Assembly (NCBI RefSeq): GCF_900110605.1
Contig: NZ_FOFI01000001.1
Coordinates: 124,001-188,000 of the forward strand
Direction of reading: 5' to 3'
DNA: 64,000 nucleotides
From: Epilithonimonas lactis
Lineage (GTDB): Bacteria; Bacteroidota; Bacteroidia; Flavobacteriales; Weeksellaceae
This document shows positions 33,838-42,667 of this stretch, in pieces. The translations under genes were made by a program, and so were the position numbers. Below the pieces are notes generated by a model. That model ran no database searches. It was not told where the DNA came from and saw only the letters and a list, made by a program, of their open reading frames with translations. How positions within the stretch are numbered: position 1 is the first letter of the stretch; every line of letters begins with the position of its first letter.

Positions 33838-34797
33838 TTATTCAAAATTGATATTGTTGTTTTTCAATATTTTCAAAAAATCATCTTTCTTTCCTTCTTT
33901 TGACATAATCTGATAGATATTTCGGATAATCGATTCGGCGTCAGTTCTGTATGGAGACTTCATTTCAGTATACTTATTATATGCTTTACACATATAATCT
34001 AATGCTTTTTGATTGTCCTTTAGATGGTCATAATAAATGACACCAATTCCATAATCAACTTCTGGGTCGTCGAGATATATTTTTTTCAAATCCAAGTAAG
34101 CGTCAACAGCTTTTTGATATTCCTTTTTATAAATATAAACTATTGGAATATTCTGAAGTGGCATTTTGCCTGTAGGGTCAATTTGTAACGAAGTTTGATA
34201 GGCCTTCAAAGCATCATTATAATTTCCTAACGCTCTGTTTGTAAATCCAATGTTGTCCCAAGCAAATGGGAAATCGTGGTCTTCTTTGACAGCTTTCTGA
34301 AAATATTCTAAAGCCCTTTTGTGATTTTTAGATTCATTTTCTTTGATTCCCAAATTATAAAAATCTAATGCTTTGTCATTTTCAGAAACAGAATGATGTG
34401 ACTTTTTCTCGTTGGTATTTATTTTGTCATTCAGGCTCACACAGTTACTTCTCAGTTCCCTTTCCAATTCATAGTAATATTTCTTGAATTCGTTTGAGTT
34501 TTGATTGGTGTTGATTTCGATATTAACCTTTTTGTTACCAGTTTTTTCTACTTCTTTCTGTGATTTCAAAATCTTGATTGTCATCTGGTAAGCTGTGGCT
34601 TGCTTCTCAATACAATTGCTAATGTCTGTGGAAACCTGTAAGCTTGTTTTATTATTGATATTAATAGAGTCAATACAAAGACAGGCTTGATTTGATGAGG
34701 TTTTTAATAATTCTTTTTCTGAAGGAAGTAGTTCCGAGATTTGTGAAAATGCGAATAGACTGAAAAATAGAAGTAAAAAAGATAAAAATGATTTCAT
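33838..34797 (-). CDS. Secreted TPR-repeat protein
   Basis: A 319-residue protein with a signal peptide (MKSFLSFLLLFFSLFAFSQ), a Cys-containing N-terminal part (residues 20-130) with 'ACLCIDSININNKT', and TPR units from about residue 150: 'ALDFYNLGIKENESKNHKRALEYFQKAV', 'PFAWDNIGFTNRALGNYNDALKAYQTSL' and 'EVDYGIGVIYYDHLKDNQKALDYM'. The function is unknown. It lies 22 bp downstream of the thioredoxin-like gene and is likely co-transcribed with it. Confidence 0.82.
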   Translation of the reverse strand: MKSFLSFLLLFFSLFAFSQISELLPSEKELLKTSSNQACLCIDSININNKTSLQVSTDISNCIEKQATAYQMTIKILKSQKEVEKTGNKKVNIEINTNQNSNEFKKYYYELERELRSNCVSLNDKINTNEKKSHHSVSENDKALDFYNLGIKENESKNHKRALEYFQKAVKEDHDFPFAWDNIGFTNRALGNYNDALKAYQTSLQIDPTGKMPLQNIPIVYIYKKEYQKAVDAYLDLKKIYLDDPEVDYGIGVIYYDHLKDNQKALDYMCKAYNKYTEMKSPYRTDAESIIRNIYQIMSKEGKKDDFLKILKNNNINFE

Positions 34798-34819
34798 ATT
34801 TTAGGTTATTAGTTTCGTG

Positions 34820-35356
34820 TTATTCTTTAATCTTCGACTTAAACTTCTTCTGATAACCTTCCCATTCCTGTCTGGATTTTATCGTCTTGTAGTCATTAGA
34901 AGCAATCATTGAGAAATATGGTTCCACTTCTTTCGCTTTCAGAAATCCGGAAAGACTGGTAATCGGGTCTGTTTTTTCATCAAGAAAGACCATTGTCGGA
35001 ATCATATTGATGTTCATATATTTTGAGAACTGATGAAGCGTAGATTTTCCTTTTTTGCCCTTGTATTCAGGATTCGTGAATTTATGTCCCAGGAAATTGA
35101 CGGTGGAATTTCCGTCGCTTTCAAACTTCACGGCGTAGAAATTTTCACTGATGATTTTTGCAATCTCGGGATGATTGTAGGTTTTTTTGTCCATCTCTTT
35201 ACACGGCTCGCACCAATCTGCGTAGAAATCAATAAGGATTTTTTTCGGTGCCTTTTTCTGAGCTTCCAACGCTTGGGAAATCGTCATCCATTGGACTTGC
35301 GCCATTCCAGCAGTTGGAATCACGAAGAGAATCATTAAAATTAATATTTTTTTCAT
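34820..35356 (-). CDS. Secreted thioredoxin-fold protein
   Basis: A 178-residue exported protein with a signal peptide (MKKILILMILFVIPTAGMAQ) and a thioredoxin fold with the redox motif WCEPC in 'ILIDFYADWCEPCKEMDKKTY' and the cis-Pro region 'NINMIPTMVFLDEK'. It resembles the C-terminal thioredoxin part of DsbD/DUF255-like proteins, so it may reduce or form disulfides in the periplasm. The neighbouring Cys-containing TPR protein could be a client. Confidence 0.87.
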   Translation of the reverse strand: MKKILILMILFVIPTAGMAQVQWMTISQALEAQKKAPKKILIDFYADWCEPCKEMDKKTYNHPEIAKIISENFYAVKFESDGNSTVNFLGHKFTNPEYKGKKGKSTLHQFSKYMNINMIPTMVFLDEKTDPITSLSGFLKAKEVEPYFSMIASNDYKTIKSRQEWEGYQKKFKSKIKE

Positions 35357-35394
35357 CTGTGTTTGGATTGTTGAAAAGGACTTTAGTTAAATCA

Positions 35395-36906
35395 TTATCT
35401 CACTTCTTGCATTAGTTTTTTCACGAGTGGAGATATCAAAATTAGCACAACGCCCGCAATTAAGGCGTATAAACCCAATTGTTTGTATCCATCGGTGTAA
35501 GTGATGAGGGCGTCGTAATTGTTGGCACCGGTTTTCACTTTTGCCATTCCCGCTCCGATTTGTCCTGCGACATATTGCCCGTAAGCAGAAGCCAAAAACC
35601 ACATTCCCATCATCATTCCCTGTAGTTTTTCGGTGGAAAGTTTTGTCATAATTGATAATCCGATGGGAGAGAGGCACAATTCCCCGAAAGTGATGACCAA
35701 CAGTGCGATTGTAAAAATATTTAGTGAAGTAATTCCTTGTAAAGTTGCAAAGAATTTGGTTGCAAAAAGAACGTAATATCCCAATCCAAGAAAGATAAAT
35801 CCCAATCCAAATTTGATTAATGTATTCGGTTCCAATTTTCTTTTGCTCAGCCAAATCCATAGCAAACCAACGATTGGTGCCAGAAAAATAATAAAGAATG
35901 CACCTCCGGAATTGTTCACGCCGTTCGGGTCTAATCCCAATAAATCTTTGTTCAGATTGTTCGCTGCGAAAATACTTAATGAACCTCCAGATTGCTCATA
36001 AATTCCCCAGAAAACGATTGAGAAAATGATGAAAACTAAGGCTGCCCAAAGTTTGTTTCTTTCGGACGAGGTTACTTTGGTCATTTCATAAAACAGATAA
36101 ATCAGCGTCAAAGGACCGACTGTCCACATAAAATAATCGGTGTATTGTGGGACGGAGACCATTATCATAATTAATGGAACAAAAATCAATGATAAAATAT
36201 AGACGCTGTACTCATTCCATTTTGCTAAGGCTGAGAAAGTGCCGTCCGCATTTAATCTTTGAGGTTGAAGTCCGATTGGCCCTAATTGTCTTTGAGTGAA
36301 AATAAAATTAACCAAACTAATCACCATCACGATGGCTGCCAAACCGAAAGCCACATTCCATCTTTTGTGTTCTGGAATCAGTCCAGAAAGCATTTCACCC
36401 TTTCCAATCGCAATACAAAGATAACCGCCTAAAAGCGCTCCCAGATTGATTCCAGCATAGAAAAGCGAAAACCCGGCATCAGTTCTGGAATCTCCGGATT
36501 TGTATAATTTTCCAACCATTGTAGAGATATTCGGTTTGAAGAAACCTGTTCCTACAACAGTAAATGAAATACCGAGGAAGAAATAATCGTGTGGATTGGT
36601 CGCCAGAATCAAACTTCCGACAATCATCAACAATCCTCCCCAAAATAGAGATTTCCTAAATCCTAAAATCTTATCCGCAAAAAGTCCACCCACAAATGTG
36701 AATGCATAAACGAAAGCCTGTGTTGCGCCATATTGTAAATTCGCTTGCTCATCATCAAATTTTAATTGAGAAATCATAAAGAAAACCAACATTCCACGCA
36801 TTCCGTAGAAGCAAAAACGTTCCCACATTTCGGAGAAAAAAAGAGACCAGATTTGTTTTGGATATTTTCCTTTGAAATCCTGTATTTGTTCGAGTGTTAA
36901 GTTCAT
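35395..36906 (-). CDS. POT family proton-dependent peptide transporter (1)
   Basis: A 503-residue membrane protein with 12-14 helices. It opens 'HIW/QIWSLFFSEMWERFCFYGMRGMLVFFM', the POT signature 'EMWERFxFYGMR'. It also has 'GGLFADKILGFRKSLFWGG', 'GTGFFKPNISTMVGKLY' and 'FFTFGELCLSPIGLSIMTKL'-like ends. It imports di- and tripeptides with protons. It is the first of three paralogous POT genes in 6 kb on the same strand. Confidence 0.93.
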   Translation of the reverse strand: MNLTLEQIQDFKGKYPKQIWSLFFSEMWERFCFYGMRGMLVFFMISQLKFDDEQANLQYGATQAFVYAFTFVGGLFADKILGFRKSLFWGGLLMIVGSLILATNPHDYFFLGISFTVVGTGFFKPNISTMVGKLYKSGDSRTDAGFSLFYAGINLGALLGGYLCIAIGKGEMLSGLIPEHKRWNVAFGLAAIVMVISLVNFIFTQRQLGPIGLQPQRLNADGTFSALAKWNEYSVYILSLIFVPLIMIMVSVPQYTDYFMWTVGPLTLIYLFYEMTKVTSSERNKLWAALVFIIFSIVFWGIYEQSGGSLSIFAANNLNKDLLGLDPNGVNNSGGAFFIIFLAPIVGLLWIWLSKRKLEPNTLIKFGLGFIFLGLGYYVLFATKFFATLQGITSLNIFTIALLVITFGELCLSPIGLSIMTKLSTEKLQGMMMGMWFLASAYGQYVAGQIGAGMAKVKTGANNYDALITYTDGYKQLGLYALIAGVVLILISPLVKKLMQEVR

Positions 36907-36995
36907 TGTTTATAATTGATGGATGATAAATGATGATTGATTCAAATGTTGATGAAATACAACAATAATCCAGATTTTCGCCATACGAATTTAAC

Positions 36996-37025
36996 AAAAA
37001 ACCACCGAATATTCGGTGGTTTTTT
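36996..37025. terminator. Strong bidirectional terminator
   Basis: A near loop-free palindrome ACCACCGAAT|ATTCGGTGGT flanked by A5 and T5, just after the second POT gene on the minus strand. Confidence 0.85.
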
Positions 37026-37047
37026 ATAAGGTTATGAAATTTAATTA

Positions 37048-38763
37048 TTAGTTGACGCCGTGCATCATTTTCTTCAAAATTGGAGAAATTAAAGCCAAGA
37101 TAGCACCTGCAATTCCACAAAGAATTACAAATACCATAAAGAACTCAAACAAATTATGGATTTCAAATCCTACAAATGATGGATTTGACATTGGTAGCTG
37201 TTCTTTTGTAAAAGTTGCAACTTGCTCTGTAGTCAAGGTTACTTTCTTATCCAAAACATCCTGAAGGTTGATTCCCAACTCTTTCGCTTTAGTGAATTTG
37301 TCTCCAGTTGCTGGTAAGATGGCACCCAAAGTTCCGGATAATGCATAACCTGCGGCATTCGCGATGAAGAAAACACCATATAATAAGGATGCAAATCTTT
37401 TCGGAGCCAATTTACCGACCAAAGATAATCCAATTGGTGACAAACAAAGTTCTCCCATTGTCTGGATTAGATAAAGTAAAATCAACCATTTTACAGCCAA
37501 CAAGCCGTTACTTCCCAAATCTTTTACATTGTAAGCAATGATGAAATAACTTAAAGCAATCAGTCCAAGTCCAATCGCTTGTTTCAATGGGGAAACCGGT
37601 TCTTTTTTTGCGGCTCTAAGCTTGTCCCAAAGCATACTGAATGGAACTGCCAAAAGAACAATGAATAATCCATTGAAAATCTGAACCATTGATGGTGGCA
37701 TATTCCAGCCAAAGATATTTCTGTCCGTTTGGTTATCTGCAATGAATGTCAAAGATGAACCTGCCTGCTCAAAAGCTGCCCAGAAGAAAATGATGAAAAA
37801 GGAAACGATATATATTACCCAAATTCTATCTCTCTCCACTTTGTTTTCCGCAGAAGACATAATCAAAAATGCCAAAGCAATTCCCATAGAATAGATGAAT
37901 GGATAAATTACGGCTTTCACAAATTCTCCCATCCCAACGGAACTAAAACCAATCTTATCTACAAATAGATATTGGAATCCAAAGAATGCTGCCATAAAAA
38001 TAGCCACTGCAAAACCAATGGATTTTCCTGAGAAATTGGCCGTTTGTGCTTCTCCTTCTTCGAAATCTTCCGCTGTATTGTTTTTTGGTAAACCACCGAT
38101 AGGTCTTCCTTCCGGCGTGACAACATATTTATTTTTAAGGATAATGAAAGTCACTGTTCCGATTGTCATCGCAATAGAAGCGGCCAAGAATCCCCATTTG
38201 AAAGCGTGGATGTCACGTACGCCAGCAGAATCTTTAACATCTCCTATGAATGGACAGATGAACTGACCAAGAAATGCACCCAAATTGATTCCCATATAGA
38301 AAATCGTAAATGCTGAATCTAACTTTGATTTTTCCTGTTTTGGATATAGACTTCCAACCATCGAAGAGATATTCGGTTTGAAAAATCCGTTTCCGAAGAT
38401 AATCACGCCCAGCGCAATCCACATCAGCATCTGTGCTGAGCCTAGGTCTGCTCCAAATGTAGAAGCACTCATAAACATTAGGAACTGCCCGATGGCCATC
38501 AACGCGCCACCGACGATGATACAATATCTATTTCCTAAAAATCGGTCCGCAATGAAACCTCCCAACATTGGTGTCAAATAACAAAGCGCTAGAAATCCAC
38601 CATAGATGATGGTAACATCGCCTTCCTTCATCAACAAGGAGTTTACCATAAAGAGCGTCAATAGTGCTCTCATTCCATAAAAGTTAAAACGCTCCCACAT
38701 CTCGGTTCCGAATAGAACCCATAGACCTTTAGGATGTCTAGAATTAGTCTGTATTGTATCCAT
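37048..38763 (-). CDS. POT family proton-dependent peptide transporter (2)
   Basis: A 571-residue paralogue with 'GLWVLFGTEMWERFNFYGMRALLTLFM', 'GGFIADRFLGNRYCIIVGG', 'GNGFFKPNISSMVGSLYP' and 'TMGELCLSPIGLSLVGKL'. It is longer than the first copy by inserts in the central loop and before the last helix. The ATG at 38763 is used; a longer frame to 38796 lacks an ATG and covers the promoter. A CAAATATA (TATATTTG on the minus strand) at 38794-38801 is a likely -7 box, 31 bp upstream. Confidence 0.93.
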   Translation of the reverse strand: MDTIQTNSRHPKGLWVLFGTEMWERFNFYGMRALLTLFMVNSLLMKEGDVTIIYGGFLALCYLTPMLGGFIADRFLGNRYCIIVGGALMAIGQFLMFMSASTFGADLGSAQMLMWIALGVIIFGNGFFKPNISSMVGSLYPKQEKSKLDSAFTIFYMGINLGAFLGQFICPFIGDVKDSAGVRDIHAFKWGFLAASIAMTIGTVTFIILKNKYVVTPEGRPIGGLPKNNTAEDFEEGEAQTANFSGKSIGFAVAIFMAAFFGFQYLFVDKIGFSSVGMGEFVKAVIYPFIYSMGIALAFLIMSSAENKVERDRIWVIYIVSFFIIFFWAAFEQAGSSLTFIADNQTDRNIFGWNMPPSMVQIFNGLFIVLLAVPFSMLWDKLRAAKKEPVSPLKQAIGLGLIALSYFIIAYNVKDLGSNGLLAVKWLILLYLIQTMGELCLSPIGLSLVGKLAPKRFASLLYGVFFIANAAGYALSGTLGAILPATGDKFTKAKELGINLQDVLDKKVTLTTEQVATFTKEQLPMSNPSFVGFEIHNLFEFFMVFVILCGIAGAILALISPILKKMMHGVN

Positions 38764-38793
38764 TTTTAAATTGTTAAATTTTCTTAAAGGTAA

Positions 38794-38801
38794 CAAATAT
38801 A
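38794..38801 (-). promoter_or_regulatory. -7 element of POT gene 2
   Basis: TATATTTG on the minus strand. No TTG at the usual -33 distance was found. Confidence 0.45.
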
Positions 38802-38870
38802 GTTTTTTTTCATAAACGGGAAAGCTAAATTGCGACGATTAACAAAATTGCACCCGATAATCTTAAAATT

Positions 38871-39353
38871 ATGGAAGTCAGAAAATCAAATCCGGAAGAC
38901 ATCAACCAAATAATGAACTGCATCGACACGGCCAGACAGCTGATGCGTGAAAGTGGAAACCTAATCCAGTGGACCAATGGTTATCCTTCCAGAGAATTGA
39001 TGTTGGATAGTATTAAGAATGGATTTAATTTTTTGATTATCGAAAATGATGACATCGTTGCGACTTTCGATTTCATTATTGGTGATGACCCAAATTATGC
39101 AAAAATCGTAAACGGAACTTGGTTGAATAATGAAAAGTACGGTGTCATCCACAGATTGGCATCCAACGGAAAAGCAAAAGGCGTCGCGAGATTTTGCTTC
39201 GAATGGTGTTTTTCCCAATTCCCGAACATCAGAATCGATACGCACGAAACCAACATCGCGATGCAAAAAGTCTTGGAAAAACTCGGTTACGAAAAGTGCG
39301 GAATCATCTATGTTTCAGATGGAACTCCGAGGTTGGCGTTTCAGAAAATTTAG
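38871..39353 (+). CDS. GNAT family N-acetyltransferase
   Basis: A 160-residue acetyltransferase-like protein. Strand 4 'DDIVATFDFIIG' and the end 'DTHETNIAMQKVLEKLGYEKCGIIYV' are GNAT-like. The acetyl-CoA loop is 'LASNGKAKGVARFCFEWC', in which the classic Q/R-x-x-G-x-G is relaxed. The substrate is unknown. It is the only + strand gene between POT genes 2 and 3. Confidence 0.83.
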   Translation: MEVRKSNPEDINQIMNCIDTARQLMRESGNLIQWTNGYPSRELMLDSIKNGFNFLIIENDDIVATFDFIIGDDPNYAKIVNGTWLNNEKYGVIHRLASNGKAKGVARFCFEWCFSQFPNIRIDTHETNIAMQKVLEKLGYEKCGIIYVSDGTPRLAFQKI

Positions 39354-39363
39354 ACTGATAATA

Positions 39364-39457
39364 ATTTGGGCAGCTATTTCCGCCTTCCACTCCCGCTATT
39401 TTTTGCCATCGCATTTTCCAGCCGCAAAAAAAATGAGCTCCGTTCAAGTCGGGCTGC
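39364..39457 (-). repeat. Dispersed intergenic repeat, copy B
   Basis: Read on the minus strand it starts AGCCCGACTTGAACGGAGCT, continues GCGGGAGTGGAAGGCGGAA and ends AGCTGCCCAAAT. It lies between the convergent GNAT and POT-3 genes. It is the most intact copy of this subtype and serves as the reference for copy A. Confidence 0.85.
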
Positions 39458-39477
39458 GACAATTCGGTATTTAAATA

Positions 39478-41154
39478 TTAATCCACACCATTTTCCTTCA
39501 TCACCTTATTCAGAAACTTCAACATAAAAATTCCTAAGATAAAAGCGAAAATCAACAAGGCAAAGTTCACAAGGAAGTAATATTCCTTATTTTCATAATT
39601 GTACCAAGTGCTGGCAAGAATCCCGGAAAGCTTGTTCCCAACTGAGTTGGCGAGGAAAAATCCACCCATCATCAAGGCTGTCAACCTCGCAGGCGACAAT
39701 TTTGAAACGACGGATAATCCCATTGGCGAAAGACAAAGTTCACCAATCGTCACAACGCCATAACTGGCAACCAGCCAAAGTGGAGACACTTTCACAGCGC
39801 CATTATTTCCGGCAAACACGGCGCCCACCATCACAAGACAGGACAAAGCGGTGATGAAAAGGCCAATCATAATTTTCGTTGGTGTCGTCGGTTCTTTTCC
39901 TCGCTTTCGGAATATTGCCCAGAATCCGACAATGACGGGCGTGAGGACAATTACCCAGAACGGATTCACAGATTGAAAGAGTTCAGTATTGAAAAGGTAA
40001 ACTTCCTGCTTAGGATTTGTGGCTAACTGAGCGCGTTCTTCTGGATTGATATTTTTGAAATACACATCTTTTCCGGAAACTTTCATCGTCTCACCAGCTT
40101 CATTTTTTTGCGAACGGAATTGGTCGTCGTAAACGGCAACTTCTTTGTCTTCAAAGGATTTTCCGGTTGTTCCATCTTTTCCGTCAAGCATATAAATGCC
40201 ACGCATCGGTTCCACCAATTTCTCAGGAATACTTCGGTCTGTGTAGTAATTGGCCCAACGTGTCAGGGCTGTTCCGTTCTGTTTGAAAATCGCCCAGAAA
40301 AACATACAAACCAAGAATATCATTAGCAACGCGCCAATCGACCTTTTCTCATCCTGATGCGCTTTGAAGTAAAGTGAAACGTAAAAATAAATCACAGGAA
40401 CACAGGCAAAAATAAAAGCATCCGTACTGTCACTTCCAAAGATGTTCCCGGGAACAATCCAACCAATGGCGCCAACAATCAACGCTGGTAAAAATACTTT
40501 CAAGAGAACGTCGGAAATCTTGCTGTCGCCTTCTTTCGCAGCTTTCATTTCACAAGCGTGACGGATATGTTTCAACCCAAAACTGAAAATCACCAAGCCT
40601 ATCAACATTCCAACACCAGCCGCGATGAATGCCTCACCCCAGCCAAATCTATTCCGCATATAAGCGGCAATAATATTGCAGATGAATGCACCAATATTGA
40701 TTCCCATATAGAAAATATTGTAGCCTGTATCTTTGTTCTTTTTATAAGGTTCTTCTGAGTAGAGATTGCCCAGAATTGTAGAAATCGTAGGTTTGAAAAA
40801 ACCATTTCCAATGATAATTAATCCTAATGAACCATAGAATAATGGCAACTCTTTGAAGAGTCCCAATCCAATATACCCAGCAGCCATCAAAACGCCACCG
40901 AGGTAAATCGATTTGATGTAGCCAAAAAGTCTTTCCGCCAAAAATCCACCAAGAAAAGGTGTCAGGTAAGTCAAGGCAATATAGGTTCCGAAAACATCAT
41001 CCGCCATTTTATCTGGCAATCCAAGTCCGCCTTTGTCGCCGTTCGGTTCTATGACATAAAGGACAAAAATCCCCAAAATCAAATAATAACCGAAACGTTC
41101 CCACATTTCTGTGAAAAATAGATAGGGTAGGCCTTTAGGATGTTTAGTTTTCAT
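39478..41154 (-). CDS. POT family proton-dependent peptide transporter (3)
   Basis: A 558-residue paralogue with 'GLPYLFFTEMWERFGYYLILGIFVLYV', 'GGFLAERLFGYIKSIYLGG', 'GNGFFKPTISTILGNLYSEE' and 'TIGELCLSPMGLSVVSKL'. It has a long periplasmic-type loop (about residues 300-375, with DGKDGTTGKSFEDKEVAVYDD) absent from copies 1 and 2. The three copies probably differ in substrate range. Its start lies 20 bp from a 26-bp block that is repeated upstream of the next gene. Confidence 0.92.
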   Translation of the reverse strand: MKTKHPKGLPYLFFTEMWERFGYYLILGIFVLYVIEPNGDKGGLGLPDKMADDVFGTYIALTYLTPFLGGFLAERLFGYIKSIYLGGVLMAAGYIGLGLFKELPLFYGSLGLIIIGNGFFKPTISTILGNLYSEEPYKKNKDTGYNIFYMGINIGAFICNIIAAYMRNRFGWGEAFIAAGVGMLIGLVIFSFGLKHIRHACEMKAAKEGDSKISDVLLKVFLPALIVGAIGWIVPGNIFGSDSTDAFIFACVPVIYFYVSLYFKAHQDEKRSIGALLMIFLVCMFFWAIFKQNGTALTRWANYYTDRSIPEKLVEPMRGIYMLDGKDGTTGKSFEDKEVAVYDDQFRSQKNEAGETMKVSGKDVYFKNINPEERAQLATNPKQEVYLFNTELFQSVNPFWVIVLTPVIVGFWAIFRKRGKEPTTPTKIMIGLFITALSCLVMVGAVFAGNNGAVKVSPLWLVASYGVVTIGELCLSPMGLSVVSKLSPARLTALMMGGFFLANSVGNKLSGILASTWYNYENKEYYFLVNFALLIFAFILGIFMLKFLNKVMKENGVD

Positions 41155-41173
41155 ATAGTTTATTTTCTTGCGT

Positions 41174-41199
41174 CGTAAAAATAGAATTTTAAAATGAAT
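41174..41199 (-). repeat. 26-bp direct repeat (promoter-like), copy 1
   Basis: Identical to 41995-42020. On the minus strand it holds TTTTAAAATTCTATTTTTAC with TATTTTTA, one mismatch from TAnnTTTG, 20-46 bp before the POT-3 start. Confidence 0.65.
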
Positions 41200-41208
41200 T
41201 TCTAAAAA

Positions 41209-41234
41209 AACCTTTCAAGAAGACTTAAAAGGTT
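41209..41234 (-). terminator. Terminator of the 41241-41951 gene
   Basis: On the minus strand AACCTTTTAAG / CTTGAAAGGTT (11-bp stem, one mismatch) followed by seven T. Confidence 0.7.
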
Positions 41235-41240
41235 GCAATA

Positions 41241-41951
41241 TTATTTTTTCTTTGTTTCCATCGGTGGAGGTGGCGGTGCATACTCAATCGCTTCTTTTAT
41301 CTGTGCTTTATCTGTTTTTACTAAGCCATTGATGAGATGTAGCATCTCTGATTGATTCTTTTCAAAATCTTTTTCGTAGCTAAACACAACCACATTGCAG
41401 TAACCATCTTCGGTCAAATAGTAATTCCCGATATAATGAAAATCCATACCTGATGTATTGAGTGAGTAATCAATAAATAAAACTTTGATTCCATTGACAG
41501 TGCGATATTCAGATTTGTTCAATTTGAAATAATCAGCCTCTGATTGGATGGAACCTAGCAATATATCTCTTAGATTTTTTAAAGTCTGTATTGGCGCATT
41601 CTCCGACATCAAGCTACCCAAAATCATCGTGCTGGGGTCTATTAAACTTTGAAATGTATATTCTGCTGTTGGCAAAACCGACATTTTAATCGTTTTCCAC
41701 TTTTTAGGATTAATATAAATTCCAGCATCTACTTTTTTACTCCTCATCAGAAAAGTTGAAGCACTTGATTTTATTACAGGCGTTTCGTTCGTTTGTATAT
41801 CAGATAATGTTTTTTCATCTGTTTCATTAACAAATCTCCAAGTTTTATTTTCCAGTAAGACAACTTCTCGTCCATCTTCTGTGAGCGCTTTGATCTGTGA
41901 TGTCAAAAACGAATAATTGAATATTAGAAAGAGGAACGTGATTTTTTTCAT
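41241..41951 (-). CDS. Secreted hypothetical protein
   Basis: A 236-residue protein with a signal peptide (MKKITFLFLIFNYSFLTSQ), then 'IKALTEDGREVVLLENKTWRF', a short motif shared by many exported Bacteroidota proteins. The tail is Pro-rich (EYAPPPPPMETKKK). The centre (about 70-215) is a globular domain I cannot place; 'IDYSLNTSGMDFHYIGNYYLTEDGYCNVVVFSYEK' suggests a beta fold. It has its own promoter block and terminator. Confidence 0.75.
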   Translation of the reverse strand: MKKITFLFLIFNYSFLTSQIKALTEDGREVVLLENKTWRFVNETDEKTLSDIQTNETPVIKSSASTFLMRSKKVDAGIYINPKKWKTIKMSVLPTAEYTFQSLIDPSTMILGSLMSENAPIQTLKNLRDILLGSIQSEADYFKLNKSEYRTVNGIKVLFIDYSLNTSGMDFHYIGNYYLTEDGYCNVVVFSYEKDFEKNQSEMLHLINGLVKTDKAQIKEAIEYAPPPPPMETKKK

Positions 41952-41994
41952 TTGAATTTTAGAGTCGGTGTTATTAATTTTTGCTTTAACGATT

Positions 41995-42020
41995 CGTAAA
42001 AATAGAATTTTAAAATGAAT
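41995..42020 (-). repeat. 26-bp direct repeat (promoter-like), copy 2
   Basis: Same sequence and orientation as 41174-41199, here 44-69 bp before the start of the secreted hypothetical protein and just before the divergent toxin-antitoxin pair. Confidence 0.65.
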
Positions 42021-42033
42021 AAAAAAATTTTAA

Positions 42034-42041
42034 TAACTTTG
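42034..42041 (+). promoter_or_regulatory. -7 element of the toxin-antitoxin pair
   Basis: TAACTTTG, 16 bp before the antitoxin start codon. Confidence 0.5.
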
Positions 42042-42057
42042 ATAAAAAGTAGTCCAA

Positions 42058-42315
42058 ATGCCAATCACAATAAAAAAATTAGAAGAAAATATCAAAACAC
42101 TTCCGGAGGATTTGTATGATGAGGTGAATGATTTTGTGGATTTTTTGAAGTTTAAATATGAAAATATAAGCTCAGATGATTGGTCAGAAAATTTGTCTGA
42201 TTATCAGAAAAAATCAATTGACAGTGGTGTTTCGGATATTGAAAACGGGCGAGTTTATTCTCACGACGAAGCTAAACAAAGAATCAAAAATTATCTTTTG
42301 GAAAAATCAAAATGA
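42058..42315 (+). CDS. Antitoxin-like protein (DUF2281 type)
   Basis: An 85-residue acidic protein. 'TLPEDLYDEVNDFVDFLKFKYE' is typical of DUF2281/prevent-host-death-like antitoxins that pair with RelE/ParE toxins. The C-terminal part 'SGVSDIENGRVYSHDEAKQRIKNYLLEKSK' resembles toxin-binding tails with the 'G.V.SHEEA..RI' motif. It overlaps the toxin gene by 4 bp (ATGA), the usual arrangement of a type II pair. Confidence 0.82.
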   Translation: MPITIKKLEENIKTLPEDLYDEVNDFVDFLKFKYENISSDDWSENLSDYQKKSIDSGVSDIENGRVYSHDEAKQRIKNYLLEKSK

Positions 42316-42593
42316 TGGAAATTGTTTGGTCTGATGAAACTTTGAAAAATTATTTCAAAGTTTTGGATTATCTTTTTGATAATTGGTCAGCCAATGAAAT
42401 TGAAAATTTCGAAAATAGTTTTGACGATTTAATCGTTAGAATAACGAACAATTCGGAAATATGTCCAAAGTCAAAAATTCTGAACTTTAGAAAATGTTTG
42501 ATTGATAAAAATAACTCTTTAGTTTATCAAGAAATTAATGGGAAAATATTTTTAATTTCTCTGATTGATAATAGAAGCTCTCATCAATATTAA
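42312..42593 (+). CDS. RelE/ParE family toxin
   Basis: A 93-residue protein. 'EIVWSDETLKNYFKVLDYLFDNWSANEIENFENSFDDLIVRI' is the RelE/ParE helix-hairpin start, followed by 'CPKSKILNFRKCLIDKNNSLVYQEINGKIFLISLIDNRSSHQY'. The C-terminal strand lacks the catalytic His/Arg/Tyr set of RelE, so a ParE-like (gyrase) mode or a weak nuclease is possible. It overlaps the antitoxin gene and is followed by a strong terminator. ATG 42315 is an alternative start. Confidence 0.85.
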   Translation: MMEIVWSDETLKNYFKVLDYLFDNWSANEIENFENSFDDLIVRITNNSEICPKSKILNFRKCLIDKNNSLVYQEINGKIFLISLIDNRSSHQY

Positions 42594-42596
42594 ATA

Positions 42597-42630
42597 AAAA
42601 TCCGCAAAAGAAACATCTTCTGCGGATTTT
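42597..42630. terminator. Terminator after the toxin gene
   Basis: AAAATCCGCA / TGCGGATTTT with an inner AAGA / TCTT stem and T run; A-rich left flank allows use by the convergent peptidase gene. Confidence 0.8.
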
Positions 42631-42667
42631 TTTATCTTCCAGCTTCGGTCTTCCGACTTCCAGCCTT

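Noticed and set aside
38764-38796. An upstream extension of POT transporter 2
   Set aside because: It begins at a non-ATG codon and overlaps the -7 box. ATG 38763 matches the family start.
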